NCBI RefSeq assembly: GCF_900104045.1
Contig: NZ_FNIN01000001.1
Location: 423,318 to 487,317 of the forward strand
Length of the DNA: 64,000 bases
From: Desulfonauticus submarinus
Lineage (GTDB): Bacteria > Desulfobacterota > Desulfovibrionia > Desulfovibrionales > Desulfonatronovibrionaceae
Direction: 5' to 3'
In this document: in pieces, positions 26,215 through 35,859 of the stretch
Position numbering within the stretch: the stretch's first letter is position 1
How the letters are laid out: each line of letters opens with the position of its first letter
Position numbers and translations under genes: made by a program
Notes under the pieces: model-generated
Seen by the model: only the letters and a program-made list of their open reading frames with translations
Databases searched by the model: none
Told to the model about the DNA's origin: nothing

Positions 26215-27690
26215 TTAAATATAATTTACTAAACTCATTCTCATAATCATTGAAGAAGATTTTAAAACAGCCTCATAAATGATTTGCTGATTTGCAAGTT
26301 GAGTCATTAATTCTGCCACATCAGCATCTTCTATTTTACTCAATCTCTCTTTTTCATTTATAGAAAGCCCAGATAATATATTACCTGCTACTTCTAATCT
26401 ATTTTCCCTTGCCCCAATAGAAGCTAATTGGTTAGAAATATGATTTAAACTGTCATTAAGATTTTCAAGTGCCTCTTGAATGCCAGATTGGTTATTAGTT
26501 TCTAAAAAACCAACTAGTTTTCCTACAGTTTCAAATACATTTTTCCCTGCTCCACTAAAAACTACTTCATTTTGGTAAATACCACCAAAGATATCTTTCC
26601 CCACATGATTAATCTGAACCTTTTCACTAGCAGAAATTTCAACTTCTATTTTAGCCATTTCAGGCCGTACAATTAACTGATCTCCAACCGTAAGGTTAGC
26701 TTGACTATTAACCTCTACTCTTCCGCCAGGAACAAGAAAGGTTGTGTTATCTGTAGTATTTCCTGTAGTCCAATTATTTCCTCCATCTGTAGAATAAGAA
26801 TATGTTATAGTAGTCCCTGTTATGTCATCTATTCTTATATTTAAATTTTTATCAAAATTCCCATAAGCTTGAGCAGTTAAAGCAGTATTTTGAGCATATA
26901 AGTCCACTACTTTATCTTCTTCAACATCTCCTTGGTAAATTGCTGTAGGCCTAACCCAAAGCCACGTTCCAGAATCATCATTATAATCAGTCAACGAGTT
27001 AGCTTGTACAGTATAACCTGCTGTAAAATCCACTTGTATATCACCTAAGTTTAACGTAGTGCTTCCTGCCGCTATAGTTCCTGTTTGCCAAGTATCTCCT
27101 CCATCTTCAGAATATCTATAATTAATTGCATTTGTTCCTATAACTCCATCGGTTAAAAATTGAACCAACACTGTTTTAGATGAATTTCCACTTATAGAAT
27201 TTATAAAGCCATCTACATTATCATTTTTATTAGAGGTAAGCCACAATCCTTCCACAAAAGCATCTTCATTTACTTTATGACCAGCAAAAATAGACTTGCC
27301 TTCATATTCTGTATTTGAAAGATTAACTAATTGACTAAACAACTGCCTAGCTTCATACGCTAATCCCTGCCGTTGTTCTTTTGTAAGAGTGCCTGTAGCC
27401 CCTTGTTCTGATATCTCTTTTAACCTAATAAGTATATTATTAACCTGCATTAAAGTTTCATCGCTTAAATTTAGCCAACCCTTAGCTGTATCAATATTTT
27501 TTTTATATTGAGCAAGAGCTGCAATGGAATCTCTATAATCAAGTATTCTAGTCATACCTATTGGATTATCTGAAGGTTTATTTACCTGTTTTTGGCTAGC
27601 TGCTTTTTTATTTAATTCTACTAATTTGGAAGTAGAATAATGAAATTGATTAATAAAAGTTGTAAAAAGGTCTCTTTGTGAAACTCTCAT
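26215..27690 (-). CDS. flgL: Flagellar hook-filament junction protein FlgL (HAP3)
   Basis: A 491-residue protein. The flagellin-like N-terminal coiled coil includes QKQVNKPSDNPIGMTRILDYR and the C-terminal one LASIGARENRLEVAG. FlgL with FlgK forms the junction between hook and filament. It is longer than the usual about 300-400 residues because of a large central insertion (about 165-350) that holds two copies of a module with YSEDGGDTWQTG and YSTDGGNNWTTG, each followed by a beta-rich segment ending WVRP/IVRP. The insert probably faces the outside. Confidence 0.9.
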   Translation of the reverse strand: MRVSQRDLFTTFINQFHYSTSKLVELNKKAASQKQVNKPSDNPIGMTRILDYRDSIAALAQYKKNIDTAKGWLNLSDETLMQVNNILIRLKEISEQGATGTLTKEQRQGLAYEARQLFSQLVNLSNTEYEGKSIFAGHKVNEDAFVEGLWLTSNKNDNVDGFINSISGNSSKTVLVQFLTDGVIGTNAINYRYSEDGGDTWQTGTIAAGSTTLNLGDIQVDFTAGYTVQANSLTDYNDDSGTWLWVRPTAIYQGDVEEDKVVDLYAQNTALTAQAYGNFDKNLNIRIDDITGTTITYSYSTDGGNNWTTGNTTDNTTFLVPGGRVEVNSQANLTVGDQLIVRPEMAKIEVEISASEKVQINHVGKDIFGGIYQNEVVFSGAGKNVFETVGKLVGFLETNNQSGIQEALENLNDSLNHISNQLASIGARENRLEVAGNILSGLSINEKERLSKIEDADVAELMTQLANQQIIYEAVLKSSSMIMRMSLVNYI

Positions 27691-27699
27691 AATTCTTTC

Positions 27700-29814
27700 C
27701 TACCTTAAACTAATAAGTGTTTGAACCATTTCATTAGCTACATTAATCAACTTTGCAGCTGCAGCATAAGAATTTTGAAATTTAATTAAATTTGTCATTT
27801 CCTCATCCATATTAACACCAGAAACCTCTTCTTGTCTGCTATTTAAGTCATCAGCTAAGGTTTTATTATAATTATAATTAAATTCACTCATTTCTGTATC
27901 TGCCCCTACATTTCCTACCAAACTATTATAATATTCCTGCAAAGTCTGAGAAGTAGTTCCTTCTATTGTAGTATATATATCAACATTTTTATGTGCTAGT
28001 TCTGCAATCTGTAAGGCAATATAATTATCTCCATAATTTACTTCTCCTGCTCCATTTACATGACCTGCATTTATATAAGAAATATTATTTCGTATAAAAT
28101 CATTTAAAGCAATATCATTTGCCCCATTTCCTTGGAAATAAGTATTTATTCCTAAGGCAGATAACAAACCAGATGTATCCTCACCAAAAACAAAAGAATA
28201 ATTTGTATTTGCTTGTAATACCAACTTATTATCTACAATACTCGCTGAGATATAAGTACCAAAAGTATTATTAATCGCATCTCTCACATCCTCTAAAGAA
28301 TGATTATTAGGATCAAAATTTTGAATTCCTGCAGTGGCATTATCAAAATCCAAAGGACCATTTGCAACTAAATTACCAGAATTATCATATACAAATAAAG
28401 ATAAATTGCCCTCTTGCAGTTTATTACCAAAACTAAGTCCTGAGGCATAATTTCCTAAAGCAATACTCGTATTAGTTACTCCATATGTTCCATTAGCATA
28501 AGTATATTTATCTAATCCAGCACCCTGAGAATGTATTCTATTTACTTCCCATACAATTGCCTTAGCAAAAGCATCTAATTTTTCTTTGTATTTACCTACA
28601 TAAGAATCTCTAAAAGAAAAATACCCACCTAAACTTCCTCCTTGAACTCTTCTAGTATTAAATGAGCCATCTGGCATTACCTGAGGAGTTATGTTCATAA
28701 AACTAGAAGAATTTTCATACCAATACAATCCTTTTTTAGGAATAATTGTAAAGGTATCGCCAACACTCAAATTACTAGTAGCAGGGTTTTGACTATTACT
28801 AGAATCGCCAAACCAAATAGTAATATCTCCATTAGGTAAGGTTATTCTATTCGCATAACTATCTGCTGTATAAACAATATCGTTCCCATCTTCATCTTTT
28901 AAAAAAGTTTTTCCTCCATCAATAGAAACTTTAAATTGTGCAGTTCCATTAGCAGCTCCAGCAGTGACAACTTTTACCGTATATTCATAATCTGAACTCC
29001 CTTCATAATAAATGCTATCAGTAAAAGTTGAGCCAGGGACTAAAGAAGTAAGCACCTTTGGAGACTCAAATTTTATTTCAAAATAGCTTGTACCATCAAC
29101 TAAAGTATGGCCTGCTTTGGTTGTAATAATTACTCTTCCAAGACCATTATCAATATAATTAATATCTAACTTTTCTGCTAACTCTCTAACAAGCGCATCT
29201 CTTTTATCTCTAAGTTCATTAGCATTATTCTTACCTGGTTCTTCATGAACTGTAATTTTACCATTTATACTTGCTATTTCTTTTAAAATTTCATTTACTC
29301 TATCAACATCTTGTTCTATAAAATCATCCATTTGTTGTTGCAGTTTATTTAAATCATCTGAAGTAAGATGAATTGCATTTAATAAGTTTTGCGTATCTCC
29401 AAGAAGAGCTGCTCTTGTACTGGTATCTTCTGGTCTTTGACTCAACTCTTGCCAATCACTAAAAAATTTAGCTAAAGCTTTATTAATACCTCCATCTTCT
29501 CCTTCTTTAAATAAAATCTCTACATTTTGTAGTGCCTCGTGTAGTTTATCATAAAGTTCTCTCAAAGAAGCTCTTGTATTATACTGTTCTTCTATAAATG
29601 CATCAAAATGTCTAAAAACTTCTTTAGCTTTTACCCCTGTTCCTAGTTGGCCAGGATAAAAATCTATAGCCATAGCTTCTTCTAGACGCACTTCTTGTCG
29701 TCTATATCCAGGGGTATTGGCATTTGCTATATTATTGCCTATAACCTCAATTGCAGATTGATGAGCAAATAATGCTTGTCTGCCTATATCTAAAATTGAA
29801 TTGATTCCAGGCAT
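27700..29814 (-). CDS. flgK: Flagellar hook-associated protein FlgK (HAP1)
   Basis: A 704-residue protein. The N-terminal rod/hook signature is SAIEVIGNNIANANTPGYRRQEV, with the HAP1 motif EEGEDGGINKALAKFFSDWQ-like block (about 97-118), and the C-terminus is SGVNMDEEMTNLIKFQNSYAAAAKLINVANEM. It contains a central DGGKTF module (about 295-355) resembling the inserts in FlgL, ending in a VGDTFTIIP stretch. It is followed by flgL with 9 bp. FlgN, its usual chaperone, is encoded immediately upstream. Confidence 0.93.
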   Translation of the reverse strand: MPGINSILDIGRQALFAHQSAIEVIGNNIANANTPGYRRQEVRLEEAMAIDFYPGQLGTGVKAKEVFRHFDAFIEEQYNTRASLRELYDKLHEALQNVEILFKEGEDGGINKALAKFFSDWQELSQRPEDTSTRAALLGDTQNLLNAIHLTSDDLNKLQQQMDDFIEQDVDRVNEILKEIASINGKITVHEEPGKNNANELRDKRDALVRELAEKLDINYIDNGLGRVIITTKAGHTLVDGTSYFEIKFESPKVLTSLVPGSTFTDSIYYEGSSDYEYTVKVVTAGAANGTAQFKVSIDGGKTFLKDEDGNDIVYTADSYANRITLPNGDITIWFGDSSNSQNPATSNLSVGDTFTIIPKKGLYWYENSSSFMNITPQVMPDGSFNTRRVQGGSLGGYFSFRDSYVGKYKEKLDAFAKAIVWEVNRIHSQGAGLDKYTYANGTYGVTNTSIALGNYASGLSFGNKLQEGNLSLFVYDNSGNLVANGPLDFDNATAGIQNFDPNNHSLEDVRDAINNTFGTYISASIVDNKLVLQANTNYSFVFGEDTSGLLSALGINTYFQGNGANDIALNDFIRNNISYINAGHVNGAGEVNYGDNYIALQIAELAHKNVDIYTTIEGTTSQTLQEYYNSLVGNVGADTEMSEFNYNYNKTLADDLNSRQEEVSGVNMDEEMTNLIKFQNSYAAAAKLINVANEMVQTLISLR

Positions 29815-29816
29815 TC

Positions 29817-30269
29817 TTATCCTCTCAGATTAATATTTGGTCGTCCCACAAGTTTTCCCCCATTTGTATAAACAGGATTTTCTGGATTACTTTCCTTTAT
29901 TTTAGTTTGTAAAAAATTAAGCATATTAGCCGTTTGATTAGCTAAAGCAACAGCTAAGGCGTTATTTTTAGCACTTAATATCTTTATTTTCTGCTCTTTT
30001 TGTTTAATATCAGTAAGCAAAACAGAATATTTATCTATTTGGCCAAGGTTATTAAAAAATTTAAAAACAGAATCAAAACCTTTTTTTCTAGCAATTATTA
30101 TAAATTCTTGTTTTTCTCGATTTAATTGCTCCAACAATCCCTGAATACATACCTCTAAATCGGCAATTTTATCCATTTTTCTATTTTTTAAACAGGAAAA
30201 TTCTTCCTCTAACATTTCTAACAATAAATTTAAGGCCTGCCTTATCCTATACAGCTTCTCTTTTAACAT
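29817..30269 (-). CDS. FlgN-like flagellar export chaperone
   Basis: A 150-residue helical protein. It has FlgN features: an N-terminal helical hairpin (ALNLLLEMLEEEFSCLKNRKMDKIADLEV) and a later helix pair ending ALAVALANQTANMLNFLQ. FlgN keeps FlgK and FlgL unfolded before export. It starts upstream of flgK with a 2-bp gap, the normal FlgN position, which is the strongest support given low sequence conservation in this family. Confidence 0.7.
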   Translation of the reverse strand: MLKEKLYRIRQALNLLLEMLEEEFSCLKNRKMDKIADLEVCIQGLLEQLNREKQEFIIIARKKGFDSVFKFFNNLGQIDKYSVLLTDIKQKEQKIKILSAKNNALAVALANQTANMLNFLQTKIKESNPENPVYTNGGKLVGRPNINLRG

Positions 30270-30296
30270 GGCCTATTCCTCCAAATTTTTATGTGA

Positions 30297-31208
30297 TTAT
30301 TCCTTTTTAGCTAGTAAAAAAGTTTTAAATTTCAAAGGGTTTAAAGCTATATCCCCATTTCTAAGTTCAAAATGCAAATGAGGACCAGTAGATCTTCCAC
30401 TATCTCCAGATAAAGCAATTTTTTGACCAAAACGAACAAACTGCCCTTTTTCCACTAACAACTTAGAATTATGAGCATAGTAACTTGCTATACCATTTTT
30501 ATGTTTTATAATTACTAAATTACCATATCCAGATTTTTCCCCTGCAAACACAACTTTTCCAGACATACAAGCTCTAACCTCTGTTCCTATTGGTACAGCA
30601 ATATCTACTCCACTGTGCCATGCACGAGTGGCCGTAAAAGGATCCAATCTCCACCCAAAACCTGAGCTAATTCTACCGTTTACAGGCCAAATAAAATTAT
30701 CTTCTTTTAAATCAAGAAAAGAAATTTTTTTAATGCCACCAAGTCGAGGAATACCGCCTTTACCTGGTTGATGTTTAAGTTCTATTTTTTTAGCAAGTCT
30801 TTCTATCTTATTGTCTAAAGAAGAAAGACTATTATCGCCTTGTTTTATGTGTACTTTATTTTCTACTTTATCTTCTTGTTGATCTAGTTTTTCTTTTAAC
30901 TGCTCAAACATTAAATTTGCTAAACCTATTCCTCCACTCTTAGCTAACACTTTGCCTAATTCTTGATCAAACAAGCTCAGATACATATCTTCTTCTTTAC
31001 TATGTAAATACCCTTCTTTAGGAACAGTTTTACGCATTTGTTCCCACATCTTTTGTAGAAAAATTGCCTCAAAATCATTACACGCCTGTTTTAACTTTTC
31101 TACTTTAGCATTTTTAGTTTTTAATTTTACAAGCCTATTTTTTAGGCTAGAATCATCTAATTTTTGTAAAGCAACAAACTGTAAATTTTGAAAATAATTA
31201 ATACTCAT
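30297..31208 (-). CDS. FlgJ-type rod-binding protein fused to M23 peptidase
   Basis: A 303-residue fusion. The N-terminal rod-binding domain (about 38-112) reads ACNDFEAIFLQKMWEQMRKTVP and GGIGLANLMFEQL, as in FlgJ. The C-terminus (about 170-300) is an M23/LytM endopeptidase with intact zinc ligands: WHSGVDIAVP (H-x3-D), SYYAHNS and GPHLHFELRNG. In E. coli the FlgJ muramidase half is a glucosaminidase; here an endopeptidase replaces it for peptidoglycan opening during rod growth. The gene lies between flgI and flgN-like, the standard FlgJ place. Confidence 0.88.
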   Translation of the reverse strand: MSINYFQNLQFVALQKLDDSSLKNRLVKLKTKNAKVEKLKQACNDFEAIFLQKMWEQMRKTVPKEGYLHSKEEDMYLSLFDQELGKVLAKSGGIGLANLMFEQLKEKLDQQEDKVENKVHIKQGDNSLSSLDNKIERLAKKIELKHQPGKGGIPRLGGIKKISFLDLKEDNFIWPVNGRISSGFGWRLDPFTATRAWHSGVDIAVPIGTEVRACMSGKVVFAGEKSGYGNLVIIKHKNGIASYYAHNSKLLVEKGQFVRFGQKIALSGDSGRSTGPHLHFELRNGDIALNPLKFKTFLLAKKE

Positions 31209-31209
31209 T

Positions 31210-32298
31210 TTAAATTACTTCTAATTCTGCATGTAAAGCACCAGCAGCTTTTAAAGTCCTTAAAATTGAAATTAAGTCTCTTGGTGTAGCCCCAATAGCA
31301 TTAAGCCCTTTTACTAGTTCCTGAACAGTAGCACCTTTTAGCAAAATAAGATTTTTCTTTTCTTCTTTTACCCCTAAATTAGTTCTAGGAACCACTGTAG
31401 TTTGCCCCTGAGATAAAGGATTTGGCTGGGATACCTGAGGCTCTTCTTGAACAACTATATGCAAATTACCATGAGATATAGCCACAGGAGAAATACTAAC
31501 ATGTTCTCCTAATACTATTGTTCCAGTTTTTTCATCTACTACAATTTTAGCTGGTGTATCAGGCGTAACTTCCAAATTCTCTAAAGCTGCAATAAAAGGT
31601 ACCAAGTTGTGTTGGAATTTATTTGGAATTTTTATTTTAATAGTAGAAATATCTGGAGCATACGCCAAATTATCCTGAAAACTTTTATTAATTTTATTCA
31701 CTATTTGGTTCGTGGTTGAAAAATCAAAAATTGATAACTCTAATGTAAGTTCTTTTTGTTGGGCAAAAGAAAAAGGTACACTTCTTTCTACAATAGCTCC
31801 ACCTGGGATTCTAGCTACTGTAGAAATATTTTTCGATGCTGTAGCTGCTTGTCCGCCAGCAGAAAATCCTCCAACCGCCAAAGGACCTTGAGCAATCGCG
31901 TATACCTTGCCATCAATACCCTTTAAAGGGGTTTGCAAAAGCACTCCACCTAATAAACTAGAAGCATCTCCAATAGAAGATACCGTTACATCTAATTTAC
32001 TACCTGGTTTTGCAGAAACAGGCATATTAGCAGTAACCATCACAGCTGCTACATTTTTTATTTTCAAACTGCTTTTATCTACTCTTACTCCCATATTTTC
32101 TAGCATGTTTACTAAGGATTGAATTGTAAATTCAGGATTACTCTTATCTCCTGTCCCAGCCAGTCCAACTACCAAACCATATCCAACTAATTGATTAGAA
32201 CGCACTCCTCCTATCTGAGAAATATCTTTAATACGAACAGCTAAAGAAACACTGCTTATTAATAAATATAAAACTGCAAGAATTATTTTTTTAACCAT
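31210..32298 (-). CDS. flgI: Flagellar P-ring protein FlgI
   Basis: A 362-residue periplasmic protein. The signal peptide ([18 protein letters not shown]) is followed by the invariant [31 protein letters not shown], with a C-terminus [38 protein letters not shown]. It forms the P ring around the rod in the peptidoglycan layer. I start at ATG 32298, because AGGAGAG lies 6 nt upstream; the in-frame start at 32322 gives an unlikely extra 8 residues before the signal peptide. It ends 2 bp before the FlgJ/M23 gene. Confidence 0.95.
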   Translation of the reverse strand: MVKKIILAVLYLLISSVSLAVRIKDISQIGGVRSNQLVGYGLVVGLAGTGDKSNPEFTIQSLVNMLENMGVRVDKSSLKIKNVAAVMVTANMPVSAKPGSKLDVTVSSIGDASSLLGGVLLQTPLKGIDGKVYAIAQGPLAVGGFSAGGQAATASKNISTVARIPGGAIVERSVPFSFAQQKELTLELSIFDFSTTNQIVNKINKSFQDNLAYAPDISTIKIKIPNKFQHNLVPFIAALENLEVTPDTPAKIVVDEKTGTIVLGEHVSISPVAISHGNLHIVVQEEPQVSQPNPLSQGQTTVVPRTNLGVKEEKKNLILLKGATVQELVKGLNAIGATPRDLISILRTLKAAGALHAELEVI

Positions 32299-32309
32299 TA
32301 AAAACTCTC

Positions 32310-33041
32310 CTAAAATGGCCAAATATTATCCAAAAGACGAGTTAACCATCCTGGTTTTTGTTTATCAGCTAATATTCCCTGACCATAAATCTCTATCTGA
32401 GCATTGGCCAAATAATTAGAAGAAATGCTATTATCAGGACCAATATCTCTACTTCTGGCCAAACCTCTCACCACAATAATTTGAGTTTCTCCATTCACCT
32501 GAATACGTCTTGCTCCTTCTATTTGTAAAACCCCATTAGGTAGTACTTTTACAACTCTTGCAGCAACTTTAGCTGTCACTTCTGCTTCTCTAGAAGTTTC
32601 CCCATCACCATTAAATTTACTTGTACTACTAGCAGAAATTAAAGGTGTACTGCCTACTGCCACTCTAGGTCCCATTGTAGGCCCTATCCCTACAGCAGAA
32701 CCAAGAGGCACCAACCTCATATGTTGTTGCCCCAAAAAATTACTAACTCCTAAATTTATAGAAGAACTTTTTTGAGACTTTGTAGTTGCCTTATTTTTTG
32801 CACTCACACTTTCTACTATATTAACTACAACTATATCACCTATATGTTTGGCTCGATTATCAGCAAATAAAAAATGCGCACTCTCTTCCCTAAATAAACT
32901 ACCAGGATTTTCATAAGTAGGTTCACTTTGAATATCTGGAAGAGGTGTTAAGGCAGGTACAGGAGTTGATTGTTTTTGACGAGGAGCACAACTAAAACAT
33001 ATTATTACCCCTAGTAATATTACAATCTCTGTAATACGCAT
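32310..33041 (-). CDS. flgH: Flagellar L-ring protein FlgH
   Basis: A 243-residue outer-membrane lipoprotein with a short signal ending ICFSC-AP (lipobox-like cysteine near residue 18). FlgH hallmarks are [65 protein letters not shown] and [11 protein letters not shown]. It builds the L ring in the outer membrane, confirming a diderm flagellum. It sits between flgA and flgI. Confidence 0.94.
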   Translation of the reverse strand: MRITEIVILLGVIICFSCAPRQKQSTPVPALTPLPDIQSEPTYENPGSLFREESAHFLFADNRAKHIGDIVVVNIVESVSAKNKATTKSQKSSSINLGVSNFLGQQHMRLVPLGSAVGIGPTMGPRVAVGSTPLISASSTSKFNGDGETSREAEVTAKVAARVVKVLPNGVLQIEGARRIQVNGETQIIVVRGLARSRDIGPDNSISSNYLANAQIEIYGQGILADKQKPGWLTRLLDNIWPF

Positions 33042-33056
33042 ATACTTTTTCTCCTT

Positions 33057-33995
33057 TTAAAATACTTGAACAATACCTGGTCCCTTTACTTTACCTTCTA
33101 CAATTTTACCTGTTTCTAAATTTTTAACCTTAACCTCAGAACCCAAAATTCCATCTTGAAGAGCAACACCTATTCCTTGTAAACGAATATATTTTCCTCT
33201 AAACTCTAAATTTATCCTTTCTCCCTTACTTACCAAAGGTAGTAATTCTAATTTATTTAAAGTAATCACTTCTCCTATTCCCATACTTTTCTTAACCCGA
33301 TAATTAAAATTCTTCCCAGACCAAACCTTACCAGAAATATACGCCAAATTTTTACGCTTATATGTAATCTTAGTTGGAGTTAAAGCTTCATGCCGCTGTA
33401 TAGGCACTGCAATCACTGGCACTGCTTTCCAAACATCTACAAAAATATTTCCCATAAAAGTCTTTTTTACCACACCAAAAGTATCAATTATTTTTATCTT
33501 AAAACTATTTCTGCCTGGATGAAATTTTCGCCCTAATTCTATTTTTAATTTTTCTCCTCTATTTAAAAAAATGCCTTGACTAAAATTAAAATCGCGAAAC
33601 GTTATATCCAGATGATTTGTATTTTGTTTAAAGAAACACTTAACCTTTTCTTCCAATTGGTTAGGAGAAAATACCTTTTCTGCTTTTTTTAAAACTATTT
33701 TATCTGGAATAATACAAGAATTTACACTTCTTCCAAGCACTTTTTTAAATAAACTATAAATATCTCTCCGCTCTATTACATACTTTTTATCATCTTTAAC
33801 ATACAAAATAAGTTTATCTTTTAAACTCATCCATTCCTGTGAACTCTTATTAAAGGAAACAACAAAATCTCTAAAATAAAAATTGCCATTTAGAGAACAC
33901 ACATATTTTTTTATTAAAAAGTATTGCTCATTATCTGCCATCAAAAATGCACTTTGCAAAACAAAAATACTTATTAAAAGCAATACTTTTTTCAT
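33057..33995 (-). CDS. flgA: Flagellar P-ring assembly chaperone FlgA
   Basis: A 312-residue secreted protein. It has a signal peptide (1-20, ending FLMA-DN) and a poorly conserved N-terminal half. The C-terminal SAF-like FlgA domain (about 185-312) reads VPVIAVPIQRHEALTPTKITYKRKNLA, MGIGEVITLNKLELLPLVSKGERINLEF and a closing VKNLETGKIVEGKVKGPGIVQV. It helps assemble FlgI into the P ring. The gene order flgG-flgA-flgH-flgI supports the assignment. Confidence 0.9.
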   Translation of the reverse strand: MKKVLLLISIFVLQSAFLMADNEQYFLIKKYVCSLNGNFYFRDFVVSFNKSSQEWMSLKDKLILYVKDDKKYVIERRDIYSLFKKVLGRSVNSCIIPDKIVLKKAEKVFSPNQLEEKVKCFFKQNTNHLDITFRDFNFSQGIFLNRGEKLKIELGRKFHPGRNSFKIKIIDTFGVVKKTFMGNIFVDVWKAVPVIAVPIQRHEALTPTKITYKRKNLAYISGKVWSGKNFNYRVKKSMGIGEVITLNKLELLPLVSKGERINLEFRGKYIRLQGIGVALQDGILGSEVKVKNLETGKIVEGKVKGPGIVQVF

Positions 33996-34003
33996 TTTAA
34001 TAA

Positions 34004-34783
34004 CTACCTTTTCATATTCGTAGCAACTTGAAGCATTTGATCAGATGTGGTAATAGCTTTTGAATTTATTTCAAAAGCTCTTTGCCCTACAATCATATTT
34101 ACCATTTCTTCCACCAATTCCACATTAGACATTTCTAAAAAACCCTGAGCAATTGTTCCTACATTATTTTCTCCTGGAGTACCTTCGGTTGGATCACCTG
34201 AAGCTTCTGTTGGTAAATATAAATTGCGACCAATACTTTTAAGACCACTAGGATTAATAAAAGTATAAAGTGGAATATCAGCAGCTGCTAATTCGTTGCC
34301 TTCCTTATCTAAGGCCGCAATATGTCCTGTTTCCGTAACAACTATATTTTGAGTTTCTGGTGGAACTGTAAATTCTGGCTGTAAAATATATCCATTTGCT
34401 GTAACAATCCTTCCTTCATTATCTAATTTAAATGCACCAGCTCTTGTATAAGCTGGCTTTCCATTAACCATTACTTGAAAAAATCCATCTCCCTCTATGG
34501 CTAGATCAAGAGGATTTCCTGTATTCTGATAATCTCCTTGAGAAAATAATTTGTGTACTGCAACTGGCCTTACACCTAAGCCAATTTGCATTCCAACAGG
34601 AATTCTTGTTCCTGCATTTTCAACACCAGCTATTTTTAAGTTTTGATACATTAAATCTTCAAACTCTGCTCTACTCTTTTTAAATCCAATTGTATTAACA
34701 TTGGCTAAATTATGAGCAGTAACATCAATATTTAACTGTTGGGCAATCATTCCTGTTGCTGCTGTCCAAAGAGAACGCATCAT
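34004..34783 (-). CDS. flgG: Flagellar distal rod protein FlgG
   Basis: A 259-residue rod protein. The N-terminus SLWTAATGMIAQQLNIDVTAHNLANVNTIGFKKSRAEFEDLMY and the C-terminus SNVELVEEMVNMIVGQRAFEINSKAITTSDQMLQVATNMKR are those of FlgG rather than FlgF. Standard length for FlgG (about 260). AGGAG lies 7 nt before ATG 34783 (a second ATG follows directly). It comes 26 bp after flgF in a single transcription unit. Confidence 0.95.
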   Translation of the reverse strand: MMRSLWTAATGMIAQQLNIDVTAHNLANVNTIGFKKSRAEFEDLMYQNLKIAGVENAGTRIPVGMQIGLGVRPVAVHKLFSQGDYQNTGNPLDLAIEGDGFFQVMVNGKPAYTRAGAFKLDNEGRIVTANGYILQPEFTVPPETQNIVVTETGHIAALDKEGNELAAADIPLYTFINPSGLKSIGRNLYLPTEASGDPTEGTPGENNVGTIAQGFLEMSNVELVEEMVNMIVGQRAFEINSKAITTSDQMLQVATNMKR

Positions 34784-34809
34784 TGTTCTACTCCTTAAAT
34801 AATTTTAAT

Positions 34810-35586
34810 TTATCTAATACTTCCTACTTGCAATATTACCTTATCATCCTGTTCTTTTGAAGACTGCATTGTTTTTTGCATAGCCTCAAAAGCACGTAAA
34901 GTTTCTATCATATTTACCATTTCTTCTACAACTTGCACATTAGAAGTTTCAAGATAACCCTGCTTTACAAAAACATCTTTAGATGGAATTTCCTGACCCT
35001 TATTTCGATCTAAAAGAAAAAGATTATTGCCAATTTTTTTCAACGCTTTAATATTAGAAACAGAAACAACAGCCAGTTTATCAACGATATCTCCATTTAC
35101 AACAATCTCTCCGTTTTCATTTACAGTAATTACACCATTTTCAGGGATTTCAATAGGACCATTCTCTCCCAATACTAGATTTCCATGGGAAGTTACCAAA
35201 TTTCCTGTTTTAGGATCTCTTTTAAAACTGCCATCTCTCGTATATCTAATTCCATCTGGTGTCTGAATCTTAAAAAACCCTTCTCCTTCTATGGCAAAAT
35301 CTAAAGAATTTCCTGTAAGTTTTAATGTTCCTGGGCTTAAATCAACATATTCTCTGCTTAGACGAGTTTCTGACATCACTTTTGCTTCTGGCCATAAAAT
35401 TCGTTTTTTAACGGTATCATTTGGATCTAAGTAATCTGAGGCAAACCTTGTAAATACGTCAACAAAAGCCAGTTTATCTTTTTTAAATCCCGTGGTATTC
35501 ACATTTGCCAAATTATTGGCAATAGTATTTAGCCGAAACTCCTGGGTCAAAGCACCAAATAGAGCAGAATACATTGCTTTTTGCAT
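34810..35586 (-). CDS. flgF: Flagellar proximal rod protein FlgF
   Basis: A 258-residue rod protein. The N-terminus ALFGALTQEFRLNTIANNLANVNTTGFKKD is followed by a central beta domain with FAIEGEGFFKIQTPDGIRYTRDGSF. The C-terminus SNVQVVEEMVNMIETLRAFEAMQKTMQSSKEQDDK is characteristic of FlgF. It is the first gene of the flgF-G-A-H-I-J-N-K-L-csrA-fliW series. A GGAGG-type ribosome site and a probable sigma-54 promoter (35612-35628) lie just upstream. Confidence 0.93.
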   Translation of the reverse strand: MQKAMYSALFGALTQEFRLNTIANNLANVNTTGFKKDKLAFVDVFTRFASDYLDPNDTVKKRILWPEAKVMSETRLSREYVDLSPGTLKLTGNSLDFAIEGEGFFKIQTPDGIRYTRDGSFKRDPKTGNLVTSHGNLVLGENGPIEIPENGVITVNENGEIVVNGDIVDKLAVVSVSNIKALKKIGNNLFLLDRNKGQEIPSKDVFVKQGYLETSNVQVVEEMVNMIETLRAFEAMQKTMQSSKEQDDKVILQVGSIR

Positions 35587-35611
35587 TTTTTGCCTCCTCT
35601 AAAAGAAAGTT

Positions 35612-35628
35612 AGCAAATAGTAGACCAA
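35612..35628 (-). promoter_or_regulatory. Probable sigma-54 (RpoN) promoter of the flgF operon
   Basis: On the minus strand TTGGTCTACTATTTGCT has GG (-24) and GC (-12) separated by exactly 10 nt, with TTGG and TTGC halves matching the RpoN consensus. The start point would be near 35601, just before the ribosome site of flgF. Class-II rod/hook operons are often RpoN-dependent. Confidence 0.55.
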
Positions 35629-35676
35629 CTATTTAACAAAAATATAAAAAATATTTTCAAATTATGTATTTTTCCC

Positions 35677-35707
35677 TTGACAAGACTATAAAGATGAAGA
35701 TTATAGA
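35677..35707 (+). promoter_or_regulatory. Promoter of the tRNA-Gly / rimP-nusA-infB region
   Basis: TTGACA (35677-35682) and TATAGA (35702-35707) with a 19-nt spacer lie 12 bp before the mature tRNA start. The -35 is perfect; the spacer is longer than ideal. It lies back-to-back with the flgF promoter. Confidence 0.5.
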
Positions 35708-35719
35708 AATCTTGCCTGA

Positions 35720-35795
35720 GCGGGTGTAACTCAGTTGGTAGAGTACAAGCTTCCCAAGCTTGGAGTCGCGGGTTCGAATCCCGTCACCCGCTCCA
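35720..35795 (+). tRNA. tRNA-Gly (anticodon CCC)
   Basis: A 76-nt cloverleaf. Acceptor GCGGGTG pairs with CACCCGC. The D-arm is ACTC...GAGT. The anticodon arm CAAGC-TTCCCAA-GCTTG has CCC at the anticodon. The T-arm is GCGGG-TTCGAAT-CCCGT, and the discriminator T is followed by an encoded CCA (35793-35795). Confidence 0.95.
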
Positions 35796-35818
35796 CTCCA
35801 GAGGAAATGCCGAGATGG

Positions 35819-35848
35819 AGTGGACCCCTTGGGTCCACTTTTTTTTTA
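35819..35848 (+). terminator. Intrinsic terminator between tRNA-Gly and rimP
   Basis: GTGGACCC (35820-35827), a CTT loop, GGGTCCAC (35831-35838) and a run of nine T. It ends 12 bp before the rimP ATG. rimP-nusA-infB must therefore depend on read-through from the tRNA promoter or on a promoter hidden in this short region. Confidence 0.9.
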
Positions 35849-35859
35849 GTGAGGAAGAA

